NCBI GenBank assembly: GCA_014805015.1
Contig: JAAUYQ010000093.1
Span: 62,001-126,000, forward strand
Length of the DNA stretch: 64,000 nucleotides
Origin: Clostridia bacterium
GTDB lineage: Bacteria; Bacillota; Clostridia; Christensenellales; Christensenellaceae
Direction of reading: 5' to 3'
A program made the translations under genes and the position numbers. Shown here one piece after another: positions 8,087-15,604 of the stretch; positions within the stretch are counted from its first letter, which is position 1, and every line of letters starts with the position of its first letter. The notes below the pieces were generated by a model. It was not told where the DNA came from. It did no database searches and worked only from the letters and a program-made list of their open reading frames with translations.

Positions 8087-8240
8087 CAACTCGCGGCAAG
8101 GAGACTCCCGCCTCCTTAAGGCGGGGGAGGAATTGCCGCCTGCCTCCTTATGTCAGAGCAGTCTCCATCCTCCAGTATGAACGACGTTCCGCAGCTTGGA
8201 GACAGCATTGCTCCTGCCGCCCGGTTCGCGCGGTTGTCCA
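8087..8240 (-). mobile_element. IscB/HEARO-type element 3'-end remnant upstream of the M24 peptidase gene
   Basis: Minus strand: AAGGAGG (8143-8149), three bases, GCGGCAA, inner hairpin CCCGCCT/AGGCGGG, TTGCCGC (outer arms 8133-8139 and 8093-8099), six bases, ATGA. Upstream, about 90 bases can be read in broken frames as the end of an IscB-type protein: RNVVHTGGWRLL resembles the family's C-terminal RLLQ-ADGY-Y block, and RQFLPRLKEAGVSLPR follows through the hairpin. No N-terminal part or RNA scaffold is recognisable. Identity rests on the shared end structure with the better preserved copy at 14985-15493. Confidence 0.65.
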
Positions 8241-8509
8241 GGTAGTCGACACGACTGCAGCGGACATGTACCTGGCGCCGTCCGCCGGTCTGTTCGGGCG
8301 TTGCGGCGCCCGCTGGAAATCCGCGGCCGCACGCGTCCCCGCATGACGTCAGCTCCGGACGGTGCACCCGTTTCGCGGCCCGCCGGAATAGCTGCTGCCC
8401 GTGGAAAAGCTCCTGAACTGCCTGGGGCCGAAATGAACCATTCTGTCCGCATTGTGGAAAACACTTGCTCCGGTCCCAGGTCCGCGGGCGGTGGATAACC
8501 CGCGCACAG
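8241..8509. other. Non-coding gap between the U32 peptidase gene and the element remnant; DnaA-box-like motifs
   Basis: About 270 bases with no credible gene; the open frames here are short, Arg/Gly/Pro-rich GC artefacts. Three motifs close to the DnaA box (TTWTNCACA) lie on the minus strand: TTTTCCACG (8400-8408), TTTTCCACA (8453-8461, full match) and TTATCCACC (8490-8498). The stretch may also hold decayed sequence of the adjacent mobile element. Binding is unproven. Confidence 0.4.
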
Positions 8510-9712
8510 TCAGCTGTCCCGCCGGCGGAGCAGATCGCCCGCCGAGAGCGGCAGCGGGCAGGCAAGGCGCAGCAGCTCCTGCGGGTGCGGCGCCTCGCTT
8601 CTCATCCCGCCGTCCAGTGTGCAGATTTCCCCCACCTCAAAAGAAGCGCCCTGCAGGTTCGGGCTCAGCACTTCCAGACGGTCGCCGCGCACAAATTTGT
8701 TGCGTTGCTCCACGGTCACATAGCCGCTGCCCGGATTCTCCACAACTCTGCCCACGAATGTGTACTGCCGCGGGAGCTCCGTGCGTTTCGGATCCTGCTG
8801 CTGCTTTCTTCCAAAAAAGAAGCCGGTGCCCGTCTGTCGGGAAGAGGAGGCCAGCAGCTCGCTGCGCAGCGCCTCAAGATCTGCCGGCACACCCTGCTCC
8901 ATCGCGTCAAGTGCCCGGCGGTAGGCGCTGACCACCGATGCGACATAGTAGGCTGATTTGTTGCGGCCCTCAATTTTCAGGCTGTCCACCCCCGCAAGGC
9001 GCAGCTCCGCAAGATGATCGATCATCATCAGGTCCTTGGAGTTGAGCACGAAAGTGCCCTGCTGATTCTCGGTAAGCGGAAACCGGCGACCATCTCCTCC
9101 CACTTCTGAGATCTCATAGCTCCAGCGGCAAGGCTGGGCACAGCGTCCGTCATTGCCGCTGCGCCCGGTCAGCGCTGTGCTGAGCAGACAGCGGCCGCTG
9201 TAAGCAACGCACATGGCTCCATGCACAAACACTTCCAGCTGCAGCCCGTCCGGAACGCCACGGCGCAGCACAGCAATCTGCTCCAGGCTCAGTTCTCGCG
9301 CCAGAATGATGCGCTTCACGCCGTTTTCCATCCAGAACCGGCACGACTCTTCATTCATCGTCGAGGCCTGCGTGCTCAGATGCAGCGGCATGTCGAGCCG
9401 TGCCGAACGGGCAGTCATCAGTACGGCAGGGTCAGCAAAGATGACAGCATCCGGTCCGATCTCCGCGAGGTCCGCAAGAACGTCCCGCAGTGCGGGCAGA
9501 TCTTCCGGGCCAAGCAGCGCATTGAGCGCCACATAGACCCGTCTGCCCTGGGAATGAGCCAGTCTCACTCCGTCCCGCAGCTGCTCCGGTGTGAAATTCT
9601 CCGCAAAAGCCCGCAGCCCGAACCGTTCGAGTCCGACATAAACAGCATCCGCCCCAAAGTAAAGCGCTGTCCTCAGACACTCCGGGCTTCCAGCCGGTGC
9701 GAGCAGTTCCAT
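8510..9712 (-). CDS. U32 family peptidase-like protein (RlhA/TrhP type)
   Basis: 400 residues beginning MELLAPAGSPE, the standard U32 N terminus. The signature VFVHGAMCVAYSGRC and following GRCAQPC supply four cysteines (168, 175, 191, 195), the likely [4Fe-4S] ligands. Characterised members of this family are RNA hydroxylation factors acting on rRNA or tRNA rather than true collagenases, so peptidase activity should not be assumed. The frame is open to 9760, but ATG 9712, two bases after the mltG stop, restores the family start. The mltG neighbourhood is the usual one, though the O-methyltransferase often found between them is missing. Confidence 0.93.
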   Translation of the reverse strand: MELLAPAGSPECLRTALYFGADAVYVGLERFGLRAFAENFTPEQLRDGVRLAHSQGRRVYVALNALLGPEDLPALRDVLADLAEIGPDAVIFADPAVLMTARSARLDMPLHLSTQASTMNEESCRFWMENGVKRIILARELSLEQIAVLRRGVPDGLQLEVFVHGAMCVAYSGRCLLSTALTGRSGNDGRCAQPCRWSYEISEVGGDGRRFPLTENQQGTFVLNSKDLMMIDHLAELRLAGVDSLKIEGRNKSAYYVASVVSAYRRALDAMEQGVPADLEALRSELLASSSRQTGTGFFFGRKQQQDPKRTELPRQYTFVGRVVENPGSGYVTVEQRNKFVRGDRLEVLSPNLQGASFEVGEICTLDGGMRSEAPHPQELLRLACPLPLSAGDLLRRRDS

Positions 9713-9714
9713 CG

Positions 9715-10926
9715 TCACTGGGCGTTCTCCGCGTCCCAGGCCGTCCATGCCGGCCGCCACTGCTCAACAAGAGCCTCATGCTCTTCGAATGTGCGGCTGA
9801 ACGCGAGCGTTCCTTCCTCCGGATCCGTCAGCGTGAAGTACAGGTATCCCTCATCGAGGAAGTCCTCGTCCGGGTAGAGCGCCGCCACGATGGCCGCCCG
9901 TCCCGGGTTGCAGATCGGACCGGCCGGCAGTCCGGTCCGGACATGTGTATTGTACGGATTCTCTGCCTGCAGTTCATCGCTCGTCAGGTTGATGCGGTTT
10001 GTTATTCCCAGCCCGTAGCTCACTGTCGCATCGGACTGCAGCGGCATGTCTTCGGCAAGACGGTTGTGGAAGACTGCGGAGACCTGGGCAAACTGCTCGG
10101 TCTTGGCCTCCTTTTCAATGATGCTGGCCAGCGTGATCACCTCATCCTGCGTCATATGGAGCTCGGCGGCCCGCTGCTGCAGATCCTCGGTGAAAATCTC
10201 GTCAAACCGTGCCAGCTGTCTTCTGACAACCTCAGCCGGATCCGAAGATGTGTAGAACTCGTAGGTGTCAGGAAACAGGTACCCTTCAAGCAGATAGGCA
10301 CGTCCTGACGTATCCAGGTCCGGGTCAAGCAGCGCGGCAGGCAGCGTCACGCCTTTGCCCGTCACGCACACCTCCTGGTAGCCGCCGCTGCCGTCAATCA
10401 CACCGTTGTCGCTGAGAATAGTGCCGAAGGCGTTGATTGTCAGGCCTTCAGGCAGCGTAACCTTGGCCGTCGGCGCCGCATCCGTGCTCTGCCGCAGGGT
10501 GTAGATAATGTCATCAAAATCCATCCCCTTGGTCAGGGTGTAGGTGCCGGCCTTCAGTTTTGAGGCGTTGTCGGTAAAGTCGGTATAAAACTTGAAGACC
10601 TGCTTGTTGCGGATCAGATTGTTTTCGTAGAGAATTTCCGAAATATCCGACAGGGACGACCCTTTGGGTATGGTTACCTCCACTCCCGCCAGGCTTCCGG
10701 GCTCCACCGGCTCCAGGTACCGCTCACGCACGTCGCGGTACAGGTAGAAGGCAGCACCGCCCACAATCGCCAGCGCAATCACCGCAATCACAATCGGACG
10801 GAAAAAACCCCACGAACTGCTGCGCTTCTTCTGTTCCTCCGGCTCAGGCACCGGCTGCGGGACCGGGATCTGACCGGGTCGGTCATCAAGGCGCCGCCGC
10901 TCGCTTCTTTCCTGCTGCTCCGCCAA
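9715..10926 (-). CDS. mltG: Endolytic peptidoglycan transglycosylase MltG (YceG-like)
   Basis: About 403 residues. A charged, Pro-rich cytoplasmic N terminus is followed by one transmembrane segment (about residues 40-60) and an extracytoplasmic YceG domain. Catalytic-region motifs are visible: ASIIEKEAK with the active glutamate, QSDATVSYGLG, and NPYNTHVRTGLPAGPICNPG. MltG cuts nascent glycan strands and sets their length. The TTG at 10926 is chosen because GGAGGAG lies seven bases upstream; an ATG at 10968 overlaps ylbF and adds a non-conserved extension. It is placed just after the ylbF stop. Confidence 0.93.
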   Translation of the reverse strand: MAEQQERSERRRLDDRPGQIPVPQPVPEPEEQKKRSSSWGFFRPIVIAVIALAIVGGAAFYLYRDVRERYLEPVEPGSLAGVEVTIPKGSSLSDISEILYENNLIRNKQVFKFYTDFTDNASKLKAGTYTLTKGMDFDDIIYTLRQSTDAAPTAKVTLPEGLTINAFGTILSDNGVIDGSGGYQEVCVTGKGVTLPAALLDPDLDTSGRAYLLEGYLFPDTYEFYTSSDPAEVVRRQLARFDEIFTEDLQQRAAELHMTQDEVITLASIIEKEAKTEQFAQVSAVFHNRLAEDMPLQSDATVSYGLGITNRINLTSDELQAENPYNTHVRTGLPAGPICNPGRAAIVAALYPDEDFLDEGYLYFTLTDPEEGTLAFSRTFEEHEALVEQWRPAWTAWDAENAQ

Positions 10927-10930
10927 AGGC

Positions 10931-11278
10931 TCACTCCTCCAACCAGTTGTCTTCCAGACCGCAGGCATCTGCGATGATCTTCAGCATGTCATGGGCCAGC
11001 ATGCGCATGTTATACTCAGCGGCGAAGAACTCTGTCACCTTTGGATTAAAGTTGAGCACTTCGCCCATCTTGGTCAGCTTGTCCATCAGCTCAGGCTGCG
11101 GCTCCTGGCCCGCCATCATCTGTTTCTGAGCCTCAAACTGCATTTCCTTGTAGTGTTCAATGAGCTTCTTGTTGCCAGGATCTTTCATGACCTCATCCCT
11201 GAGTCTCTGGTAGGTCTGTACCTGGTCGCTCTCGTGGATCTGTTCGGCCAGCCTGGCCGCTTCCTCGTAGATGTCCAT
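10931..11278 (-). CDS. YlbF family protein
   Basis: 115 residues, predicted all-helical, with the family pattern DIYEEAARLAEQIHES at the start and a long helix-turn-helix core. In Bacillus, YlbF forms a complex with YmcA and YaaT that carries iron-sulfur clusters and adjusts RNase Y activity. The neighbouring RNase J gene, 17 bases upstream, fits an RNA-turnover role. Whether this copy works alone or with a YmcA-like partner cannot be seen. Confidence 0.85.
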   Translation of the reverse strand: MDIYEEAARLAEQIHESDQVQTYQRLRDEVMKDPGNKKLIEHYKEMQFEAQKQMMAGQEPQPELMDKLTKMGEVLNFNPKVTEFFAAEYNMRMLAHDMLKIIADACGLEDNWLEE

Positions 11279-11295
11279 GACACTTGCTCTCCGTC

Positions 11296-13050
11296 TTAAA
11301 CTTCTATGATAATTGGCAGGATCATCGGGTTCCGGTTTGTTTTCTCATACAGAAAATCTGACAGCTCCCGGCGGATCTGGCTCTTCAGGGCCGACTGATC
11401 GCACGAACGATCCCGGCAGTTCCCGCTGACAATGTCCTCCACCAGCCGGCGCGATTCGTCCATCAGCTCCTCCGACTCTCTCATGTACACAAATCCGCGG
11501 GAAACGACGTCCGGCGTCGTCACCAGCTCCTGCCCTTTGCGAGAGAGTGTCACCACGACGATAAAGAGCCCGTCTGAAGCGAGCTTCTTCCGGTCGCGCA
11601 GAACCACATTGCCGACGTCTCCCACGCCGAGTCCGTCGACAAGAACACTGCCGGAAGGCACGGTGCCTTTCTGCGTCGCGGACTTCTTGTTGACGTGAAT
11701 GACCGTGCCCGTCTCCGGTATAAAAATATTTTCCGGCCGGATACCGATTTTCTCCGCCAGTGCCGCGTGCTTGTACAGATGACGGTATTCGCCGTGAACC
11801 GGAATGAAATAGCGTGGTTTGACGAGCGTCATCATCAGCTTCAGTTCTTCCTGGCAGGCGTGTCCGGAGACATGTACCATGTCGGTGGCATCGTTGATCA
11901 CGCTTGCCCCTTTGCGGTACAGGAGATTGATCATGTCCGAGATACCGCGCTCGTTGCCCGGAATCGGGGAGGCAGAGATGATCACGAGATCCCCTTCCTT
12001 GATGCTGAGCTTCGGATGCTCACCGGAGGCCATACGCGACAGACCGGACATGGCTTCTCCCTGCGACCCTGTCGTGAGAACCACGACAGCCTTGTCCGGC
12101 AGCTTCGGCAGTTCGTCGAATTCCACGAAAGCGTCCGGATCCGCCTTGAGATAGCCGAGCTCGAGGGCCGAGGCGACCACATTGATCATACTCCGCCCGC
12201 TCAGGCAGATCTTGCGCCCATAGATGCGTGCCACATCGATCACCTGCTGGATGCGGTGGATGTTGGAGGCAAAGGAAGCCACGATGATCCGGCCCTTTGC
12301 CTGACGGAAGTAGTTGACAAACGTTTCCCCGACTTCGCTCTCCGACATGGTGAAACCGGGGCGCTCTGCATTCGTGCTGTCTGATAGCAGTGCTAGCACG
12401 CCCTGCTTGCCGAGCTCAGCAAAACGGTTAAGGTCCATGATCTTGCCGCCCACCGGCGTCAGATCCAGTTTGAAGTCTCCGGTATGCACCACTGTTCCAA
12501 TCGGCGTTTTGATAGCCAGTCCCACCGCATCGTCGATACTGTGGCTCACCTTGAGGAATTCCACTTCGAACCTGCCGGCCTTGACCGTCTGTCCGGCCTT
12601 GACCGGTATGAAGTCGTACTCAACGTCCGGATGCTCGGACAGGCGTGCCTCCGCGAGTGCGAGCGTCAGCACGGTGCCGTAGACCGGGACACCCAGTTTC
12701 GGGATCACGTACGGCAGAGCGCCGATATGGTCTTCGTGTCCATGCGTCAGGAAGATTCCGCGGATCTTGTCCCGGTGCTTTTCCAGGAAAGAAATATCTG
12801 GTATGACATAGTCGACACCCAGCAGTTCCTCCCGCGGAAACATGAGACCGGCATCCACGATGATGATATCGTCCCCGTACATGAAGGCCGTCATGTTCTT
12901 GCCGATCTCCCCGATGCCCCCGAGCGGGATAATGTCAAGGGATGGAGAGCGGCGCGCACCTTCCCCTTCCCGGCGCCGTCCTTTCATTTTCCTGACTTCG
13001 CCGCGCGACTTGCGGACCGACCGGGTCCGTTTCGCTTCCACTGTCTCCAA
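11296..13050 (-). CDS. rnj: Ribonuclease J
   Basis: About 584 residues: a metallo-beta-lactamase/beta-CASP nuclease with 5'-3' exo- and endoribonuclease activity in mRNA decay and rRNA maturation. The zinc motif is THGHEDHIGALPYV; PLGGIGEIGKNM begins the core, and HVSGHACQEELKLMM and IPVHGEYRHLYKH are conserved beta-CASP motifs. TTG 13050 is favoured because GAGGAG lies seven bases upstream; it gives a basic leader of about 30 residues. ATG 12987 is the alternative (563 residues). The frame open to 13281 overlaps hslU and is not used. Position directly after hslU is not the usual firmicute order. Confidence 0.92.
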   Translation of the reverse strand: METVEAKRTRSVRKSRGEVRKMKGRRREGEGARRSPSLDIIPLGGIGEIGKNMTAFMYGDDIIIVDAGLMFPREELLGVDYVIPDISFLEKHRDKIRGIFLTHGHEDHIGALPYVIPKLGVPVYGTVLTLALAEARLSEHPDVEYDFIPVKAGQTVKAGRFEVEFLKVSHSIDDAVGLAIKTPIGTVVHTGDFKLDLTPVGGKIMDLNRFAELGKQGVLALLSDSTNAERPGFTMSESEVGETFVNYFRQAKGRIIVASFASNIHRIQQVIDVARIYGRKICLSGRSMINVVASALELGYLKADPDAFVEFDELPKLPDKAVVVLTTGSQGEAMSGLSRMASGEHPKLSIKEGDLVIISASPIPGNERGISDMINLLYRKGASVINDATDMVHVSGHACQEELKLMMTLVKPRYFIPVHGEYRHLYKHAALAEKIGIRPENIFIPETGTVIHVNKKSATQKGTVPSGSVLVDGLGVGDVGNVVLRDRKKLASDGLFIVVVTLSRKGQELVTTPDVVSRGFVYMRESEELMDESRRLVEDIVSGNCRDRSCDQSALKSQIRRELSDFLYEKTNRNPMILPIIIEV

Positions 13051-13072
13051 ATCTGCTCTCCTCTTTGCTGCT

Positions 13073-14449
13073 CTAGAGAATATATTTCTGCATATTGTGT
13101 TCGGTTTCCTCTTTCTGGAGGTGCCTGGAAACGTACTCGGCATCGATGACGAGTCTGTCCTGCTCCTGCGTACCGTCCGCCTCGAAGAAGACCTCCTCGA
13201 GCAGGTTTTCCACGACCGAATGCAGGCGGCGGGCACCGATATTCTCCGTGTTCTCATTGACCAGCTGGGCAATCTCGGCAATGCGCCCGAGCGCGTCTTC
13301 GGTAAACTCGATCTCGAGGCCCTCTGTACTGAGCAGAGCCCGGTACTGTTTGGTCAGCGCATTCTTGGGCTGCGTCAGGATGCGCTCGAAATCTGCCTTC
13401 GAGAGCGAGTCAAGCTCCACGCGGATCGGAAAGCGGCCCTGCAGCTCCGGAATGAGGTCCGAAACCTTGGCGACGTGAAATGCCCCGGCAGCGATAAACA
13501 GCATGTAGTCTGTCTTGACCGGACCATATTTGGTCACGACTGTGCTGCCTTCCACAATTGGCAGGATGTCCCGCTGCACACCTTCCCGGGACACGTCCGG
13601 GCCGTGCGAGCTGCCTTTGCCGGCAATCTTGTCAATTTCATCGAGGAAGATGATGCCGTCCTGCTCCGCCCGCTCAATGGCCGTCTCGATCACTTCATCC
13701 ATATCGATGAGTTTTTCGGACTCTTCCTGCTCGAGGATCTTGCGCGCTTCGCTTACGGAAACGCGCCGCGTCTTTGTACGCGGCGGCAGGATTCCGCCTA
13801 AGATATCGTTCATGCTCTCGCCGCCGAAGCCCGGCAGCTCCACGTTTCCGCCGGAAGTCACTTCCACCTCCAGCTCGAGCACGACATTCTCGAGCTGGCC
13901 GCTGCGCAGCTGGTCGCGGATTTCTTCCTTGCGCTGCTGCCTCTGGCCCGTCTCTTCCGCACTCTCCTCCGTCTTTTTGGCGCTGCTGTCCATCAGCAGA
14001 GCAAATGGGTTAAAGCCTGTCCGATTTTCCCGCTTCGAAGGCACGAGCAGCTCAATAAGCCGTTCCTCGGCGTTCACGCGCGCCTGCTCACGGACCATCT
14101 CCAGGCGTCTTTTCTTGACCATACGCACCGAGGCCTCGACCAGGTCCCGCACCATGGATTCCACGTCGCGGCCCACGTAGCCGACCTCCGTGAACTTGGT
14201 CGCTTCCACCTTAACGAAAGGCGCGTCCATCAGCCGGGCGATGCGCCTGGCAATCTCCGTCTTCCCGACTCCGGTCGGACCGACCATGATGATATTCTTC
14301 GGGACAATCTCTTCCCGCATCTCGTCCCGAAGCTGACTGCGGCGGTAGCGGTTGCGCAGGGCAATGGCCACGGTGCGTTTGGCCTTGTCCTGCCCGATAA
14401 TATATTTGTCCAGTTCTTCCACAATCTGCCTGGGCGTGAGATAGGACAT
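13073..14449 (-). CDS. hslU: ATP-dependent protease ATPase subunit HslU
   Basis: 458 residues, AAA+ unfoldase that feeds substrates to HslV. Walker A is [13 protein letters not shown], Walker B is [10 protein letters not shown], and the N terminus [20 protein letters not shown] is characteristic. The insertion (I) domain lies between, with a long charged helix. C-terminal residues NMQKYIL supply the tail that docks into HslV. The start at 14449 follows the hslV stop by one base; an upstream in-frame start at 14533 would overlap hslV and is rejected. Confidence 0.97.
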   Translation of the reverse strand: MSYLTPRQIVEELDKYIIGQDKAKRTVAIALRNRYRRSQLRDEMREEIVPKNIIMVGPTGVGKTEIARRIARLMDAPFVKVEATKFTEVGYVGRDVESMVRDLVEASVRMVKKRRLEMVREQARVNAEERLIELLVPSKRENRTGFNPFALLMDSSAKKTEESAEETGQRQQRKEEIRDQLRSGQLENVVLELEVEVTSGGNVELPGFGGESMNDILGGILPPRTKTRRVSVSEARKILEQEESEKLIDMDEVIETAIERAEQDGIIFLDEIDKIAGKGSSHGPDVSREGVQRDILPIVEGSTVVTKYGPVKTDYMLFIAAGAFHVAKVSDLIPELQGRFPIRVELDSLSKADFERILTQPKNALTKQYRALLSTEGLEIEFTEDALGRIAEIAQLVNENTENIGARRLHSVVENLLEEVFFEADGTQEQDRLVIDAEYVSRHLQKEETEHNMQKYIL

Positions 14450-14450
14450 G

Positions 14451-14984
14451 TCAGACCTCCTCCAGGATGATGTTGTCGTTCGTGAACACACAGATCTCGC
14501 TTGCAATCTCGAGTCCTTTGCGAGCAATCTCACGAGCCGGCAGGTCTGTGTTCTTGACCAGCGCCCTCGCCGCAGCCAGAGCGTAGGTTCCGCCGGATCC
14601 GATCGCGCAGACGCCGTCTTCCGGCTCTATGATCTCCCCGGTTCCGGACACAATCAGCAGGTTGTCCGCATCCGCCGCGATCAGCATTGCTTCCAGGCGG
14701 CGCATGGCTTTGTCCATCCGCCACTGCTGCACCAGCTCCACCGTAGCCCGCAAAAGGCTGCCGCCAAATTCCTCGAGCTTTTCCTCTAGGCGCTCCGAGA
14801 GAGCAAACGCATCGGCAACGGAACCGGCAAATCCGATCACGACAGTATCATTATATATCCGCCGGACTTTGTGTGCGTTCGCTTTCATGATGGTCTGTTC
14901 CCCGAGCGTGACCTGCCCGTCCCCGGCAATCACGCACTGCCCGTCCCGGCGCACAGCGAGTATGGTTGTTCCTTTCAGCTTCAT
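14451..14984 (-). CDS. hslV: ATP-dependent protease proteolytic subunit HslV
   Basis: 177 residues, proteasome-beta-like. The catalytic threonine would be exposed by removing MKLKG to leave TTILAV, and [23 protein letters not shown] is the family block. [16 protein letters not shown] is a second conserved stretch. It forms the HslUV protease with the gene directly downstream. The start codon ATGAAG directly abuts an IscB-type element end: AAAGGAGG lies upstream of a hairpin and only six bases separate hairpin and ATG, so initiation probably depends on that structure. Confidence 0.96.
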   Translation of the reverse strand: MKLKGTTILAVRRDGQCVIAGDGQVTLGEQTIMKANAHKVRRIYNDTVVIGFAGSVADAFALSERLEEKLEEFGGSLLRATVELVQQWRMDKAMRRLEAMLIAADADNLLIVSGTGEIIEPEDGVCAIGSGGTYALAAARALVKNTDLPAREIARKGLEIASEICVFTNDNIILEEV

Positions 14985-14990
14985 TTGCTT

Positions 14991-15040
14991 GCGGGATGGA
15001 TACTCGTGACTTCAGTCATGAGAGGAAATCCCGCACCTCC
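14991..15040 (-). repeat. Terminal hairpin of the IscB-type element, copy at hslV
   Basis: Outer stem GCGGGAT/ATCCCGC (15028-15034 and 14991-14997) encloses an eight-bp inner stem with a four-base loop (15003-15022). GGAGG (15036-15040), preceded by AAA, sits one base before the outer stem; six bases separate the stem from ATGA at 14984. The same plan occurs at 8093-8149, 41014-41068 and 15500-15546, with different inner loops but compensating arms. Confidence 0.8.
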
Positions 15041-15240
15041 TTTGCTTGCAGATATCCTCTTGGTTCCTCCAGGAGTCTGAGCTTCTTGCACATGACACCA
15101 TCTGTGACTTTCTTCCACTAGAATGCCTTCAGAGCGAATGAGCCTGTCGTGCGCCGCCCCGAAGCATTCTTCCGACCTTCCCGTACCGTTCTGTCGGTAT
15201 GAGAGGCTTTCCGTCTTTGTTCAGTACATAGACCAGGTAA
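15036..15240 (-). pseudogene. iscB/isrB-like remnant (N- and C-terminal fragments joined by a deletion)
   Basis: One frame reads VYVLNKDGKPLIPTERYGKV then GRMLRGG before a stop at about 15125. This matches the N terminus of IscB/IsrB proteins, whose PLMP domain has the form YVLN-DGKPLMPT---KVRRLL. The start codon appears mutated (CTG in place of ATG). About ten bases later another frame reads CKKLRLLEEPRGYLQ then EVRDFLS, resembling the family C terminus just before the end hairpin. The RuvC and HNH regions between are gone, so IscB and IsrB cannot be told apart. Confidence 0.7.
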
Positions 15241-15493
15241 GTAAGTCTCCTCGCGGAGTAGCGCAGCCATCGCCAGGGATGTTCCGGGGCTTAGTGCATA
15301 CAGCACTGTCCCTACCCATCAGGACTGTTTAACCATATGCCGCAGAGCTCCGGACTCGGCTGCAGATCCAAAGATGCCTGTTTCCCGGATGACGACGCAG
15401 CCATCTCTGCCCCGACCAATCACGTACCGGCTGACTGAGGCTCGTCAAGTACGGGCTTTTTCAAGCCCGTGACTTCAGATGTGGGTGCTTGAC
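15241..15493 (-). ncRNA. HEARO/omegaRNA-like structured RNA region
   Basis: The 250 bases directly upstream of the IscB-like start have no ORF with protein-like features and several nested helices. GTCAAG/CTTGAC (15488-15493 with 15444-15449) encloses ACGGGCT/AGCCCGT (15464-15470 with 15451-15457). Further in, CAGCC can pair with GGCTG around a purine-rich loop that includes GTGATTGGTCGGGGC. Location, size and this motif-rich purine segment are as expected for HEARO, the guide-RNA scaffold of IscB systems. Assignment is by position and memory of the class; no covariance search was run. In a decayed element it may no longer be expressed. Confidence 0.6.
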
Positions 15494-15604
15494 TCGGATG
15501 CGGCCTCGGGACTCCCGCATCCGGCGGGTGAGGAAACCGCTCCTCCTCACGTTTGTCTGGCTCCATCCGCCTTCAGGCGGATTCCTTTGCGTCGGCCTGC
15601 CTGC
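15494..15604 (-). mobile_element. Older IscB-type 3'-end remnant directly after trmFO
   Basis: Minus strand, starting at the trmFO stop: a frame reading KGIRLKADGARQT resembles the RLLQKADGYGYT C-terminal block of IscB-type proteins. Then come GAGGAGG, one base, GCGG, an inner CCCGC/GCGGG hairpin, CCGC (outer arms 15537-15540 and 15500-15503), six bases and GTCA, one base from the GTGA alternative target. The next element's RNA-like region starts exactly there. The outer stem is only four bp, so this copy is more decayed. Confidence 0.55.

Larger units (their letters stand above)
14985..15493 (-). mobile_element. Degenerate IscB/IsrB-HEARO (IS200/IS605-like) element
   Basis: About 510 bases between trmFO and hslV. 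In minus-strand order: an RNA-like scaffold (15241-15493), an IscB/IsrB N-terminal fragment with the PLIP motif (about 15140-15237), a C-terminal fragment (15035-15117) and a terminal hairpin (14991-15034), ending six bases before ATGA of hslV. Insertion just 5' of ATGA is the reported preference of HEARO elements. The large middle of the protein is missing, so the element is immobile by itself. The firmicute order topA-trmFO-xerC-hslV would place xerC here. Confidence 0.75.

Noticed and set aside
8093-8149. Hairpins at 8093, 14991 and 41014 as ordinary terminators
   Set aside because: None has a T-run on the coding strand, and all lie a fixed six bases before a start codon rather than after a stop codon.
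8116-8565. 149-codon minus-strand frame between the U32 and M24 peptidase genes as a normal gene
   Set aside because: Low-complexity Arg/Gly/Ala translation, overlaps the U32 3' end, and its last codons run into the element hairpin. Better explained as mobile-element debris plus GC bias.
14985-15604. TnpB or TnpA element instead of IscB/IsrB
   Set aside because: The ends would fit the wider IS200/IS605 family, but the PLIP N-terminal fragment directly downstream of the RNA-like region is the IscB/IsrB pattern, and no TnpB or TnpA motif is readable. Not excluded for the scars that lack coding sequence.
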